Notes under the pieces: model-generated | What the model saw: the letters and a program-made list of their open reading frames with translations, nothing else | Databases searched by the model: none | Told to the model about the DNA's origin: nothing | Assembly: GCA_012103075.1 (NCBI GenBank) | Contig: JAAVLQ010000002.1 | Location: 1,724,001 to 1,788,000, forward strand | Source of the DNA: Brucella cytisi | Lineage (GTDB): Bacteria > Pseudomonadota > Alphaproteobacteria > Rhizobiales > Rhizobiaceae | Length of the DNA stretch: 64,000 nt | Reading direction: 5' to 3' | Made by a program: the position numbers and the translations under genes | Shown here: in pieces, positions 31,025 through 43,100 of the stretch | Position numbering within the stretch: the stretch's first letter is position 1 | Layout of the letters: each line of letters opens with the position of its first letter

Positions 31025-31776
31025 CTAGTCTGAAACACTGGTTCCCTTTGCCAGTTCGTGCAGACTCGCCCGGCGCCGAAAATCGGCTCCGATTTCGAAG
31101 TGCTGATGCAGCAGATCATCGGCCCGAACGCGATCGCGGGCGGCAAGGGCCTCGAGGATCAATCGATGATGATCAATCAGGAACTCCTCGATTCCTTCGA
31201 CTTGAATTATCTTCTCGCGACGTTCCGTGCGAGCGCATCATGAGCTGCGATATCGAGGCATAGATTGTGACCAGCGTCGGCGAGTGTGACGCAGTGACGA
31301 TTGCCTCGTGGAATTTGAAGTCTGCAGTGCCGCCCGCATCCGGATTCTCTATCGTCTCGATGATGTGCCGCAACGCAATTGCGATATTCGCAAAATCCTG
31401 TTCTGTCGCTCGCTGACACGCCAGACGGACGGCGTGGTGTTCGATGGCCTTTCTGGCCTCCATGATGTCACTCGTGATATCCGAGCCATGTGCGAGCATG
31501 AAGCTAAATACATCGCCCAGTGCCGATGCGTCCGGCCTTTTAACAATCGTGCCGACGCCATGCCTGATCTCAACGGCGCCGATCATGGAAAGCGCGCGAA
31601 GAGCTTCCCTGAGGACAGGCCGACTGACATTAAGCATGGCTGCCAGTTCTCGCTCAGGCAAAAGGCAATCGCCAGCCTTCAATTCCCCAGACAGCAACTG
31701 GTCGCGAAGGAATGCAGAGACACGGTTATGTGCACCAGCTTCCTGCGTTTCGCGTCGGATCGATTTTTTCCGTCAT
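31025..31776 (-). pseudogene. GntR family regulator, FadR/FCD type, frameshifted
   Basis: ATG 31776 opens MTEKIDPTRNAG; after one indel the helix-turn-helix continues as VSAFLRDQLLSGELKAGDCLLPERELAAMLNVSRPVLREALR. The FCD domain includes EARKAIEHHAVRLA and FKFHEAIVTASHSPTL. A second break near 31210 is followed by EEFLIDHHRLILEALAARD and ends at 31027. It is the first gene of the operon and probably represses it. Confidence 0.78.
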
Positions 31777-32317
31777 CGCGTGTCCAAACCGTGGTCTTAC
31801 CACTAGTCTATCCACGGCTATCGTACTGTCAAGCAGCTTGGATCGAATTTCTGCTAAGCCACTGTTCCAGATATCGTTTGGTTGACGCCGCCAAGCCACC
31901 GGAGCCAGCTAAAAAGACGCATGGACTACACTGAACCTAGACTTCGGAGCCACTGCTTACAGGTATCCGGCGCGTATAGTTGCCGAATAGGAGTCTGCCG
32001 TCGTAAGCTATACGTCTGAATCTCGTGTTCCGACGATACTGCCGAAACATCGCCGGACGTGCATTCAATCCGCGCTTAGGTTTGAATGACCGGATTGGGG
32101 CCGTTAGCGGAATGACCGGTGTTTCCGAACAGAATTGAAAAGCAGACATACTCGTCCGCCGATCTGTTTGAGTGACTGTCAAGAACTTGCGCCTTTGCCA
32201 ATAAACTACAGTTCCTCACCGCATTGAAATCGCCTTGTCCAGGTCTCTCAATTTCCGCGCAAAGCGCTTGGTCAGCCGAGATAAACGGATTATTTTTGGT
32301 TTAGTGGAACCCGCCGA
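31777..32317. other. Gap with no gene recognised
   Basis: The 540 bp between the GntR start and the MFS stop should hold the operon promoter near 31800. The only long frame (31937-32182, minus) has a repetitive Arg/Phe-rich translation and no ribosome site, and I consider it non-coding. Confidence 0.4.
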
Positions 32318-33893
32318 TTAACTACTTTTTGTTGATATTGCCGTCAAGAGCATCTTAGCAACGGCCAGAATTGGCACAGCAACGACGAAAAGCAGTGCAA
32401 TTGTGAGGAACGCTGTATCGAAAGCGATTACCGTAGACTGGCTAGCAACAACCCTGTCCAATAAAATCCTCGACGCTTGATCGGCACCCACGGCAGTCAT
32501 CCCCTCGGCTTCGAGAACTGCCGCACTTGTCCCTAATCGTTCGCTCACAGCAGGATCTCCAGCCATCATATGGCTACCGAGCACAGTCAAACTGCCTGCT
32601 GTATTTCGCGTCAGTAGAGACTGGAGACAAGCTATACCAATAAGACCACCAAACTGGCGTCCAGTATTGAAGATGCCGATCGCGGCAGGGAGACTCCGTG
32701 TACCGACCTCACTGAACGCTATCAAGGTAAGGGACAGAAATAGAAAGCCGAGGCTCATGCCCCGCAGGAGAACGGCGTTCATCATGTCGTCCATTCCGCT
32801 GTCGCCCGCGGCCCCTGACAGGAGCCACATAGCAATCATGATCATGATGATCCCGAAGGGTACGGTGGCAATTGGAGAGACGCCGGGCACTGGATTATGA
32901 GGGCAGACAAGAAAAGCGAAAATACAAAAAAATGCTACTGGCGAGCAAAAGAACACCGGTATCCGTTGGCGTGAAAGCCGGACCGAGATTGCGAAACTCG
33001 AATCAAATAAGTGCTTCCAAACAATGCCGCACCAGCTACAAAACTTACTATGAATGCGAACGTGAAATCGGCGGACCTGAAAACACTGAGCTCGAGCAGT
33101 CCCTCATCCTCAGGCCGGCTCGCTTGTTGACCGACAAACAGGCAAAGCGTCACTACACCTATTCCGGTCAGCCACCGGACACGACGTTCATCGAACCAGT
33201 TCCAGCGGTCGCCCCGGCTGAGCACATAGACGAGACAGAAAAGCGTGATTGATGCCAGCAGAAGGCCACTCCAGTCAAAGCGCCGATAGGGAATATGGGT
33301 ATCGCTGGTTTCTTCTGATAGGAGCACAAGCCCGGCTGCCAGCAATCCGATAGGAACCACTGAGAGAAAAATCCACGTCCAAGAATAGCTATCCAATAGC
33401 CATCCTTGCAGTGCCGGTACGATGGTCGCCGGTGCAACCACAGTCCCTGTTGCAAACAAGGCTTGTAGAACAGGTTGGCGAGAAGGCGAAAAGTCTCGAA
33501 AGATAACGGTTTGCCCGATTACCAGTAGGAGACCTCCCGAAAACCCCTGAAATGCGCGCAGAACAATCAGCAAATCCAGTCGGGTCGTCAAGGCAGTGAC
33601 CGCACTTGCCAATGTTATCATCACAGTCGCCGCAACAACGATAATCCGCAAATTAACGGTCGTCGCAATCCGGGATGCCGTAAGGAGCGCGATCATCTTC
33701 AGTGTCGTATACCCGATGTCGAGCCGGGCGAATTCGTCGGGAGTAGCGTATACGTCACCAATTATGTCACCTTTGCCAAGCGTCAAAGCGGTACCCGCAA
33801 TCGCCTCAGTCAAAGTGGCAATCACAATGCCAGCGAGGAGGAGGCATCCTGTATTCTGCCCGGTCTGGCTCGAGACGTTTGGGGAGAGATCAT
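32318..33893 (-). pseudogene. MFS multidrug efflux transporter, DHA2/EmrB type, frameshifted
   Basis: ATG 33893 overlaps the stop of the membrane fusion gene. Up to fourteen helices are expected; those seen include GCLLLAGIVIATLTEAIAG, the motif-C-like region SSVVPIGLLAAGLVLL-type loop after WTWIFLSV, and GFLFLSLTLIAFSEVG near the end. Two breaks, after the first ten codons and near 32950, split it. About 520 residues when joined. Partner of the EmrA-like protein; together with an outer-membrane channel they would export drugs or organic acids. Confidence 0.78.
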
Positions 33894-34936
33894 CAGCTCT
33901 CGCTCCCCAGAATGATCTGAACCCGGGCAGAAAGGCCGGGAACCGTGCGGCCGGGAATTGGGTTCTGAACAAGTTTGATCTTGACTGGAACACGTTGCAC
34001 GACACGGACGAAATTGCCGGTAGCGTTATCAGCGGGCAGGAGACTGAAGGCCGATCCGCTACCCGGTGCAAAACTGTCAACTTTTCCCTCGATAATTGTT
34101 CCCCGGATAGGCGTCGACCGTTACCCGGGCCGACTGGCCGGGTTGAATATTCTCAATCTGTGTCTCCTTGAAATTTGCGACAATCCAAACGTCCTTAATT
34201 GGCACCAGATCGATCAAAGGAAGCCCCGGGGATACCGGGCGTCCGACGCGAACCTGACGGTTACCAATAACACCGTCAAAGGGAGCACGGACGACTGTAT
34301 TGTCGAGATCAATTCGGGCGGTCACGCGCAGCCCCGGCTTTGAAGCACAGCAGCCGGGGCAGCTTCCTTTTGTGTGGTGAGAACCTTGATACGTGTTTCT
34401 TGTGCCTCCAGCGCGGCCTCTGCGCCGAATAAGCCAGCCTCTGCTTTTGACCTCGCAGCGTCGCTTTCATCGACCTGAGCTCTGCTGACCGAATTTGTGC
34501 GAACAAGTTCACGCTGTCGCTGAGATGCTTTGACCGCGAGAGCAAGATCTGCCTCTGCTGCCCGTTTCTGTGCCGTCGCCTGCTTGACCAGAATATGCTG
34601 CAGCTGGATCTCCGCCTCCACATTGTCGATATGTGCCTGTGCCGCCTGCACATTTGCTTCAGCCTGCGCCAGACGTGCGCGGAAATCCCTGTCATCAATT
34701 CTGAACAGAACATCATTTGCTCGTACTGTCTGGTTGTCGGCTATATCAACCACGGTGACATATCCGGTTACCTTCGATGCGATTGCAGTCGTATTACCGC
34801 GAACATAAGCATTGTCCGTCGTCGTCCGCTCGCTCGAGCGCGCCCACGCCAAACCTCCTGCAGCGGTTGCAATCGCGCTGAGACAAAACACCAGTCCAAC
34901 GATTTGCTTTTTCGTCCAAGACATCATCTTCGGCAT
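33894..34936 (-). pseudogene. HlyD/EmrA-type membrane fusion protein, frameshifted
   Basis: A short cytoplasmic start and one membrane segment (IVGLVFCLSAIATAAGGLAWA) lead to the lipoyl half-motif TTTDNAYVRGN, then a long coiled-coil hairpin rich in Ala, Glu and Gln. The second lipoyl half reads DLDNTVVRAPFDGVIGNRQV, and the barrel QIENIQPGQSARVTVDAYPG. The end, from ADNATGNFVRVVQRVPVKIKL, is in another frame. Breaks lie near 34325 and 34080. The stop overlaps the MFS start. Confidence 0.82.
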
Positions 34937-35074
34937 CGCTATTATGTAAATTTACGCTATGTCCTAATCCGCAATGAGCAGTTCTCAATGCTATGGCCCG
35001 CTTCAGTTTTGGAGGCGGGCGTAGCAATGCGCCGGAAATGAAGGACTATGTGCGGAGTCAACGCTGCGATAGTT

Positions 35075-36286
35075 CTAGAAATCAACGGTCCGCGCTGTCT
35101 GAACATTTTCATACGCGGCGGTTCGTTCAGGTGCCGGCGGATAAATCCAGACGGTGTTTATCTCCTGTTTCACCTTTTTTGCCTCCGCGCCCGTAAGTTC
35201 GACCTTGCCATCCCAACCACGAGTAAAGATTGCCGCATCGGGGCCCAGATCAAGGCAGACGACATAGGCTGGTTGATCATAACTAAGGGTGGCTTCGCCC
35301 AACAGTTCGGCTGCTGCGTTATGTCCTGCAAACGCACCAAGGCGACGAGCATGCTGACATGACATCAGCGAGAAATTGCCCTTATCGTCGGTGGCTGCCT
35401 TTGCCGTATCGCCGGTTGCAAAAATATAAGAATGGGCAGGCACACGTAAATCGGGATCGACAATGATGCGACCCAAGGAATCCTTCTCCACATCAAACTG
35501 AGATGTAAGTGGAGAAGCGCGCATTCCGCCAGACCAAATAACGGTTGAGGTCTCTATCCGCTCGCCGCTATCGAGCGTCACGGACGTACTGTCGAGTTGC
35601 GCGATCCCCGTGTTGAGCCTCGTTTCGATACCAAGCCCCTCAAGACGACTTTCAATATAGGGCCGTGGATGTTCTCCCATCGCAGGCGCGACGTGAGGGT
35701 TCCTGTCAACGATGATGATGCGAGGTTGAGCAACCGGCCCCAAAATGCTCTGAAGTCGTGCCGTAAGCTCGGTCGCAACTTCCAAACCTGTAAAACCGGC
35801 ACCCCCAACCACTACGGTATCTCGCGCGGGACTTGCTGGCTGCGCAGCGAGACTGTGCAAATGGCGATCTAGTATTATCGCTTCATCCAGATGGTTGGAC
35901 GAAAAGCCATATTCGGAGAGACCGGGAATTGGTGGTTGAAAACCGCGACTGCCAGAGGCAAGCACAAGCCTGTCATAAGATAGTGAGGAACTTTGACCGT
36001 GATCGTCAAGGACCGTAACACGGTTGTTGGCCGTATCAATTCCTTCTACCGTACCTGTAACAAATTCTATCTCAGTAGCTTCGAATAATGCGCCTAGGGG
36101 AGCGGTCATTTTCTCTGGATGAGGTTCATAAAGTCGAGGACGGATGACGAGTTCCGGGTCCGGCGACACGACCGAAATTTTCAAGCTCTCCGCTGACACA
36201 CCCTTTTCGTGCCTCAGACGAGACGCGGCCAAAGCCGCCATAACGCCAGCAAAACCAGCGCCTACGATGAGGATATGCTTGGTCAT
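35075..36286 (-). CDS. NAD(P)/FAD-dependent oxidoreductase, NDH-2-like
   Basis: Intact, 403 residues. It has the FAD motif HILIVGAGFAGVMAALAAS, a second dinucleotide motif VVVGGAGFTGLEVATEL, and IFATGDTAKA near the second FAD contact. This order fits type II NADH dehydrogenases and related single-chain reductases. The C-terminal membrane-anchoring helix of respiratory NDH-2 is not obvious, so it may be a soluble relative. No operon partner; 130 bp separates it from the efflux pair. Confidence 0.85.
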   Translation of the reverse strand: MTKHILIVGAGFAGVMAALAASRLRHEKGVSAESLKISVVSPDPELVIRPRLYEPHPEKMTAPLGALFEATEIEFVTGTVEGIDTANNRVTVLDDHGQSSSLSYDRLVLASGSRGFQPPIPGLSEYGFSSNHLDEAIILDRHLHSLAAQPASPARDTVVVGGAGFTGLEVATELTARLQSILGPVAQPRIIIVDRNPHVAPAMGEHPRPYIESRLEGLGIETRLNTGIAQLDSTSVTLDSGERIETSTVIWSGGMRASPLTSQFDVEKDSLGRIIVDPDLRVPAHSYIFATGDTAKAATDDKGNFSLMSCQHARRLGAFAGHNAAAELLGEATLSYDQPAYVVCLDLGPDAAIFTRGWDGKVELTGAEAKKVKQEINTVWIYPPAPERTAAYENVQTARTVDF

Positions 36287-36648
36287 TAGTTTATCTCCTG
36301 CTTAAAGAGTAAGAATTATTCATCCAGATCGCTCACTGGAACCCGACCGGCGTTTGCAAGAAAAATTGCTCACATCTCACGCTTGCGAATTAATCATTTT
36401 GCGATCGGCGAGGCACTGGAACCGTGATTTCAGCGCTGACGCGAATTGCCAGCCACACGTCAAGGGTAACCCGGGGCGTAAAACACGGTCTATCGGCGGA
36501 TGGGGTGAAGCGTCCTATGCTCGATACTTGCCTAATTAGGACCAAAGTATAGGTGCAGCCGCGAATTACTCAAAGATTGCAGATTTGCATCGATGTGCTC
36601 GACAGCAATCTTTAGCAGTCGAGCCAACATCCAGCAGGCGAGTGCCTT
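36287..36648. other. Gap with no gene recognised
   Basis: Between the NDH-2-like start and the SDR stop. I see no reading frame with a ribosome site and no clear hairpin. It should contain the promoter of the oxidoreductase. Confidence 0.4.
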
Positions 36649-37384
36649 TTAGATCAACCCCATTCCACCGTCGACATGAAGATCGATGCCGTTGATGAAA
36701 GCGCTTGCATCTGAAGCCGTAGAGAGCGGCTTCCGCCAATTCCTCGCTGGTTCCCATTCTTCCTGCGGAATCGTTTCAGCTATCTTATTGAGGAACGGGC
36801 CACGCTCAGCATCCGGTATGCCCAGTTTCCCAAGGATTTCAGTATCCGTTGGGCCTAACGTTCGCTCGTATTCTCCGGTTTTGAGCTCTAGCGCCCAGTT
36901 CTTCACGAAAGCTACCACGGCAGCCTTCGAGCCCGCATAGACTGTATGATCGGGAAGCACTTTGGTTGCAGCCAGAGAACTGGTGACAATGATTGTTCCG
37001 CCATGGCGCATAAGTGGCAAAAGGGTTTGGGCGCCGAAAAATACGCCTTTCGTATTGACGTCAAAATGCCGATCATAGCTAGCTTCCGATATTGCTTCTG
37101 ACGGCTTCAAATCGATGACGCCAGTATTGGCAAAATAGATGTCGAACCCACCAAAACGGCGAGAGACCTCCTCCGCAACACGTTTATGATGGGCCAAATC
37201 GGATACATCGCCGCAAATGCCAACGACGTCCCCCTATTTCGCTCACCGTATTATCCAGAACATCTTGGCGTCGCGCCGTTATTACAACCCGTGCCCCGTT
37301 CTCGACAAACAGTTTAGCCGCCGCTTTGCCAATTCCGCTATTACCACTGGTAATGTTGGCAACCTTGTTTCTGAGAAGACCCAT
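36649..37384 (-). pseudogene. SDR family oxidoreductase, frameshifted
   Basis: ATG 37384 follows GGAGA. It has TSGNSGIGKAAAKLF, the catalytic Ser in IIVTSSLAATK, YAGSK and a C-terminal GIDLHVDGGMGLI. Breaks occur near 37210, and probably a small deletion near 36860 where a VNVLSPGPTDTE-type stretch reads TLGPTDTE. About 245 residues, normal. It is divergent from a LysR gene that probably regulates it. Confidence 0.78.
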
Positions 37385-37491
37385 ATACTTTCTCCATATT
37401 AATCTGAGGGTAAAATATGGATTGATTTCCATTTCATTAGTCAGTGATTGGGTACTTCACTTTTGCTCCCGGAGCTTGAATCGCAAAACTG

Positions 37492-38373
37492 TTGAATGAG
37501 ACGACCGGTCTTCTCGCATTTGTCCGCACCGTAGAAGCTGGCACGTTCAGCGCAGCCGCGCGGCTGCTTAAAACGTCACCGTCAGCGGTATCCAGAAGCG
37601 TGGCAAGGCTTGAAACACTGATACAGACCCGCCTCTTCCTTCGATCCACCATTCACTTTTTGAGCGATTGTCTCCGTTACTTCGTGAGCTCAATATGGCC
37701 GGTGACGACATAAACGCCTCGAAGGAGATATCCGGTCGTGTCCGCTTTAGTATGTTTAGCGAGCTCGCACCGCTATTCCTTGAAACGATATTGTCTGACT
37801 TCGCAGTTCAATATCCTGCAATTCAACTTGAAATCGGCCTCACAGATCAACACGTCGATATTATCCGCGACGATTACGATGTTGCATTTCGGGTTGGCAC
37901 AGTTGTTAGCAGCGACCTTATGATCCGGCGGCTCGTTGATTTCAAAATGATTATGGTCAGCTCGCCCCCATTCGCAAAAAAAACATGGCTCGCCAAGCAC
38001 GGCAGAGGAAGCATCCCGCGTGCCTTTTGCACGATATGAATTAAACGGCTTTTCGAGAAAGATAAGACTTTCGGATGGAAGTGAGTTCACACCGACAGGC
38101 CCCATTGCCTGTGATACAGGGCAGGCACTGAAAGCGGCTGCAAGGCATGGTATCGCCGCGGCCGTTGTTATGCGCTGCATAGTCAAAGACGAACTGGAAG
38201 AAGGAAAACTGGTTGAATTTGGGCGGCAATTGAAAATCCAACTAATGCCGTTCACGCATTCCAACACCGGGTTCCTTTGCGCGTACGTCTTCTCTGCGAC
38301 TGGTGGAGCGCCGCGCGAAGGAACTAGCTGCGTTTTGAGTGCGAGCTATCTTTCGCACGGGGTTGCCGAGTGA
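37492..38373 (+). pseudogene. LysR family regulator, frameshifted
   Basis: The N-terminal helix-turn-helix LLAFVRTVEAGTFSAAARLL, SPSAVSRSVARLE is in frame from TTG 37492. After a break near 37660 the effector domain reads SGRVRFSMFSELAPLF, DYDVAFRVG and, after a second break near 38030, DTGQALKAAARHGIA. The group often regulates a divergent quinone or aldehyde reductase; here the neighbour is the SDR at 37384. The 107-bp gap between them holds the promoters. Confidence 0.75.
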
Positions 38374-38451
38374 AGTCAACATTTGGCTCTCGCTCTATGT
38401 AAATGAACTTTCACCACATTCCGAGCTCTGAACCAAAGCAGGCGTTCGGCT

Positions 38452-39135
38452 TCAGGAACGCTGGATTTGCAATGGCAGGGTCTCCCAGATCCTGATCAGT
38501 TCACCGATTGAAGATGCCTCTATCTTCCGCATCACGTTTCCACGATGAAGTTTCACTGTCACTTCGCTGATACCAAGATCGAAAGCGATCTGCTTGTTGA
38601 GGCGGCCTCTTGCCACTTCCCTTAAAACTTCCCGTTCACGCGGCGTCAATGTCATATGACGCTCGATATTCCGTTTGACAATGACCGATTGGGCTCGGCG
38701 TCGCGCATCCATATCAATTGCCGAAGCTATTGCGTCGAGCAGTGTCTGATCACGGACCGGTTTCGTGAGAAAGTCCACAGCGCCCGCTTTCATCGCTTCT
38801 ACAGTCATAGGAATATCACCATGACCTGTCAGGAAGATAATCGGTTTGGGATTGCCGTTCTGTGCCAACTGACGTTGTAAATCCAATCCGCTTGTCCCCG
38901 GCATGCGCACATCGAGGATCAAGCAACCGGGTGCTTCCAATAGATCAGTGCCTGCCAGCTCACGCGTGGACCCAAAGGCAACAGGCCGAAACCCTGCGGA
39001 TAAGATCAGATCAGAGAGAGCCTCTCGAACGGACTCATCATCATCGACTATGATGACCAACGGCTGCTCGGTTTCCATAGTGGGTTGCAAAGGCATGCCC
39101 GGTCTGCGGTTCCGTGCGTACTGTTCGATTCTCAT
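38452..39135 (-). CDS. FixJ/NarL-type response regulator
   Basis: Intact, 227 residues. ATG 39135 follows GGAGGGG. The receiver has IIVDDDESVREAL, the phospho-acceptor Asp in CLILDVRMPG, and FLTKPV. The LuxR-type helix-turn-helix is LTPREREVLREVARGRLNKQIAFDLGISEVTVKLHRGNVMRKI. It starts one base after the CheY-like stop and ends a four-gene kinase operon. Confidence 0.92.
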   Translation of the reverse strand: MRIEQYARNRRPGMPLQPTMETEQPLVIIVDDDESVREALSDLILSAGFRPVAFGSTRELAGTDLLEAPGCLILDVRMPGTSGLDLQRQLAQNGNPKPIIFLTGHGDIPMTVEAMKAGAVDFLTKPVRDQTLLDAIASAIDMDARRRAQSVIVKRNIERHMTLTPREREVLREVARGRLNKQIAFDLGISEVTVKLHRGNVMRKIEASSIGELIRIWETLPLQIQRS

Positions 39136-39136
39136 A

Positions 39137-39517
39137 TCACCCCTCCGTTCTGCGTACAGTGAGTGCTTCGCTGATAGCGGTTAGCAGAGTTTGCCCATCA
39201 AAGGGCTTACGGAAAAACCCCGTCACACCCTGAGCGCGTTCCTGATCCGCAATTTCATGACGACCTGTGATCAGAAAAACTGGTAAATCGGGATGGATTT
39301 CCTGCACGATTTCTCTGAGCTCGAACCCATCGATATCTGGCATACCAACGTCGGTAATAATCAGATCTACGCCAGCAAGCCCTCGTGTCAACAAAGAAGC
39401 TGCTGACGAGTAACACCGGGCCGTATAGCCAGTCGCTTCCAGCAGATCCTCCATGGATTCCAGCAAGCGGGAATCGTCATCGACAACTGCGATCACGAGT
39501 CTGTCGTTGATCATCAT
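39137..39517 (-). CDS. Single-domain (CheY-like) response regulator
   Basis: Intact, 126 residues and only a receiver: AVVDDDSRLLESME, LIITDVGMPD, FLITGRHE, GFFRKPF. With no output domain it may act as a phosphate sink or shuttle between the multi-PAS kinase and the two FixJ-type regulators. Its start overlaps the stop of the regulator at 39514 once that gene's C-terminus is corrected. Confidence 0.9.
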   Translation of the reverse strand: MMINDRLVIAVVDDDSRLLESMEDLLEATGYTARCYSSAASLLTRGLAGVDLIITDVGMPDIDGFELREIVQEIHPDLPVFLITGRHEIADQERAQGVTGFFRKPFDGQTLLTAISEALTVRRTEG

Positions 39518-40154
39518 TCGTCCCCTTTCGATCGCCGAGCATGGGTAATCGGGATCCTCAATTTTTCAGCTATGCGTACAAGATCAGCAAGCGAAGCGGC
39601 TGCCATTTTTGCATGACATTTCTTCTGTGTAACTGCAGTGTGACTTCTCTTATGCCGAGTTCGGCTGCTGCCTGTTTATTGAGGAGTCCGCTGACAACGA
39701 GCGGCAGCACTTCACGCTCGCGGATGGTGAGCTCGCGATAACGTTTTCTCAACTCAGTAATTTCGGATCGATTGGCACGTGTTTCACAATCCTGCGCTAT
39801 TGCAGCATAGATCGCCGCCATGAGTTTCACGTCGCTGAAAGGCTTGGTCAGAAAATCGACCGCGCCACCCTTAATGGCGCGAACGGAACTGGGAATGTCG
39901 CCATGCCCCGTAATGAATACGATCGGTGGATGGTCTCCTGTCGAAATTTGCTTTTGCAGTTCCAGACCGTTGATATCGGGCAATTTCACATCCAGCACGA
40001 GGCAGGAAGGAACATCGGGCTTGGACGCGTTGACATAATCTGCCGCGGATCCGAATACCATGGTGCGCATGCCATAAGACTCCATTAGCTCCTCCAGAGC
40101 CTCCCGAATGCGCTCGTCATCATCTACGATAAATACCAGTTGACTCTTGCTCAT
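39514..40154 (-). pseudogene. FixJ-type response regulator, C-terminal frameshift
   Basis: ATG 40154 overlaps the kinase stop. The receiver (FIVDDDERIREALEELM, CLVLDVKLPD, FLTKPF) and LuxR-type domain (LTIREREVLPLVVSGLLNKQAAAELGI) are complete. The printed frame ends at 39570. Reading the T5 run 39606-39610 as T6 gives the normal end QKMAAASLADLVRIAEKL and a TGA at 39514 that overlaps the CheY-like start. The printed sequence also makes an apparent fusion to the kinase, which I consider an artefact. Confidence 0.85.
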
Positions 40155-43100
40155 TCCGCTGCAGCTTTCGTGACGACTGGGAGGGTAAAACCAATGATGT
40201 CCCTTGAGGTTCATTTTTTCTGCCCACAACCGACCGCCATGTGCCTCCACAATAGACCGGGAGATTGCCAGTCCCATGCCCATTCCCTGTTCTTTTGTTG
40301 TAATAAATGGTTCGAACATTCTTTCCGTGGGCGATATTCCCACTCCCCTATCGCTGACTTTTGTCCGCACTAAGTCTCCGTCCCGAACCACTTCGATAGT
40401 CAAGAGACGATCCAAAACAGTCTCCATCGCTTCGACGGCATTGCGAAAGAGATTCAGTATTACCTGCTGAATTTGAATTTTATCGGCCATTACAAACGGC
40501 AAGCCATCTGCCGCGTCGACGACTGTGCGAATCCGCCATCGCGTCAGTTCTTCCGTCATCAGACCGCAAACTTCGCTTATAATCTCGCTCAGCATGATCT
40601 TGTTTTTCGCAACTGAAGATTGCTTGAACAATGCGCGGATGCGACCGACGACTTCTGCAGCAGAAGTCGCATCTCTTGTGATACGCTCCACTGTCTTGAG
40701 CGCTCTCTCGGTATTCGGCGGCTCTGCCATGAGCCAACGTCGGCAAGCGTGCGAATTGGCAACGATTGCGGCCAGAGGCTGATTTACTTCATGCGCAATC
40801 GAGGCAGAGAGCTCCGCAAGACTTGAAGCCCGGCTTGCCCGAGCGAGTTTCTCATGCGTCAGGCGCAATTCCTCTTGGGCTCGCACTTCGCGATCGATGT
40901 CTAGGCAGATAACGTTCCATTGGACGATATTACCGCGTCCGTCGCGCATCGCCTCTGCCCGTGTCTCCACCCATCGATACAGCCCATCGAAACGACGCAA
41001 CCGGTGTCGGCGTGCATATGGCTCGCCTGTCGCCAGACAATGTGCATATTGCTCCATAACACCTGCCAGATCATCAGGGTGAACGCCAGCGTCGAGCGTT
41101 GTCTTGAGCTTTCTATCATCTTCAAGCTGATCGAGACCGAAGCCGAGAAACTCGCTCAAACGATCACTTCTATAGATCGGTTCACCCTTGGCGTCGGCGC
41201 AGTCGATCATCACTGGCAAGGCCTCGACAAGCCGCCAAAGGGAGCGCTCCCGTTCTTGTAACGCTTCCTCAGCCTTTTTCTCTGGGTTATGTCAATAAAT
41301 CCGACAAGGCTTTTATCAGCCACCGCGTCTGGTCGAGCGGTTGTGAAAAGGACATCGATTACACTGCCGTCCGGGCGCATAACTTTTGTTTCTTCCTGAA
41401 AAACCTCTTCCCCACGGTAGCGCGCTTCAATCGAACGGCGGATCGTGTCCAATCTCGCTGCCAATAACGTCTAGCGGAACCGTGCATTTCGGTTGGGCTG
41501 TTTGCGCCGAACATACCAAGAATATGGTCGTTGACCTCCTCAACTTCCAAAGCCTCGATAGCGAGCATAAGAAAATCCGGGTGCTCGTCGATATAGTCCC
41601 GCAGTTCTCCAACACCTTGAGAACGTAACTCCTTGAAAAGGGCAGCAAGTTTTTTCGCGTCGATTTGAGCGAGCCCTATCGGCATGTATTGAAACAAATC
41701 TCTGTAACGACGCTCGCTTTGCTTCAATGCATCTTCCGCATTGACCTGATCATCAATGTCTGTCGACAAGCCATACCATTGCACAATCCGTCCGTCGTTA
41801 TCCCACAATGGGTCAGCTTGACCGGAAACCCAACGATAGACGCCATCAGCCCGGCGAACGCGATATCTCATTGAGAAGCGCTCGCCCGTATTAATACTAT
41901 GGCTCAGAGCTTGCGAAACTCCTTCGAGGTCATCAGGGTGAATGATTTTCTCGATGATCGCGGCTCGCCGCTTCGTCTGCTCCCCGCCCAGTCATCAATG
42001 CTTACGCCGCAAAAATCAGTCAATCGCTTGTTAAAATAGTCGGGCTCACCTTCTGCGTTAAGGCGCCAGATGAAGCTTGGCACCGTATCGACCAGCATGG
42101 AAAGTTCGCGTTCGCGCTCGGACAGCGATTTCTGCGCACTCACCAGATCATCGATATCAACGCAGACACCGTACCACTGGAGGACCGCGCCCGTCTCGTC
42201 GCGCAAAGGTTCGGCCCGGGTTTCAGTCCACCGATAGGTGCCGTCTGCTCGTATTTGCCGGTATCTCTGGAGATATGGCTCGTGCGTCGCCAATGAATGG
42301 TTCATGGTGTCACGCGCTTTCTGAACGTCGTCGGGGTGAACCACGCTGAGATTCAAGGATTTGTCGGGCGCTGTGATATCTTCCAGCGTCGCCCCTGTTA
42401 CCTCGATGAACCGCTTGTTTACATAAGTTGGCGATCCTGTGGCCGAAGTACTCCAGACCAGTGCAGGCACCGTGTCGACCAATTGCTGCAGGCTATTCTC
42501 GCGTTCGCGTAGCGCTGTGACCGTCTTTTTATAAACATCGTTGTCTAACGCAATCCCATACCAGCCGGCGATGCGACCACTACGATCGCGCACCGCCCGG
42601 GCGGCGGTACGCGCCCAGACATATACGTCACTTGCTCGTCGAAACCGGAACTCGACATTAAAGTCTTCTCCAGTTGCAAGACAATGAAGCCAACGCTTCG
42701 CAACGCCTCGGTAATCATCCGGGTGTAACAAACGTTTCCGTGCCGTGTGCCCTTTGTCTACAGCCTCGTTAAGATAATCCGGGCTCACGCCAAGCGAACT
42801 TTGCGCAAACGGATGGAGAAATATCCACCGTCCCTTTGCATCGAATGCCCAGCCGTTTCCAAAAATACTCTCGACCACCCTAGCAGAACGCATCGGCTCT
42901 GCCTCATCATTGGCGGATGTGTCGGCGACAGCCCGGGGAACAGAATCTCTCTCGGTGACGAGATCGCCAATTTCGACACTAACGCTATAGCCGTGTTCGG
43001 ACCGGGTTTCGATCCAACGATAACTACCGTCGGATTGGCGGCTCCGGTGCCCGGTAATTTGTGGTACGCCTGTCCAGAATGCCCGTGCAGTTGCATGCGA

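Noticed and set aside
31937..32182. 81-codon minus-strand frame
   Set aside because: Arg/Phe-rich, repetitive translation and no ribosome site; likely non-coding.
39570..41219. Single protein fusing kinase and FixJ-type regulator
   Set aside because: Another frame gives the usual kinase end FTLPVVTKAAAE with a stop that overlaps the regulator ATG, so the fusion comes from a frame error.
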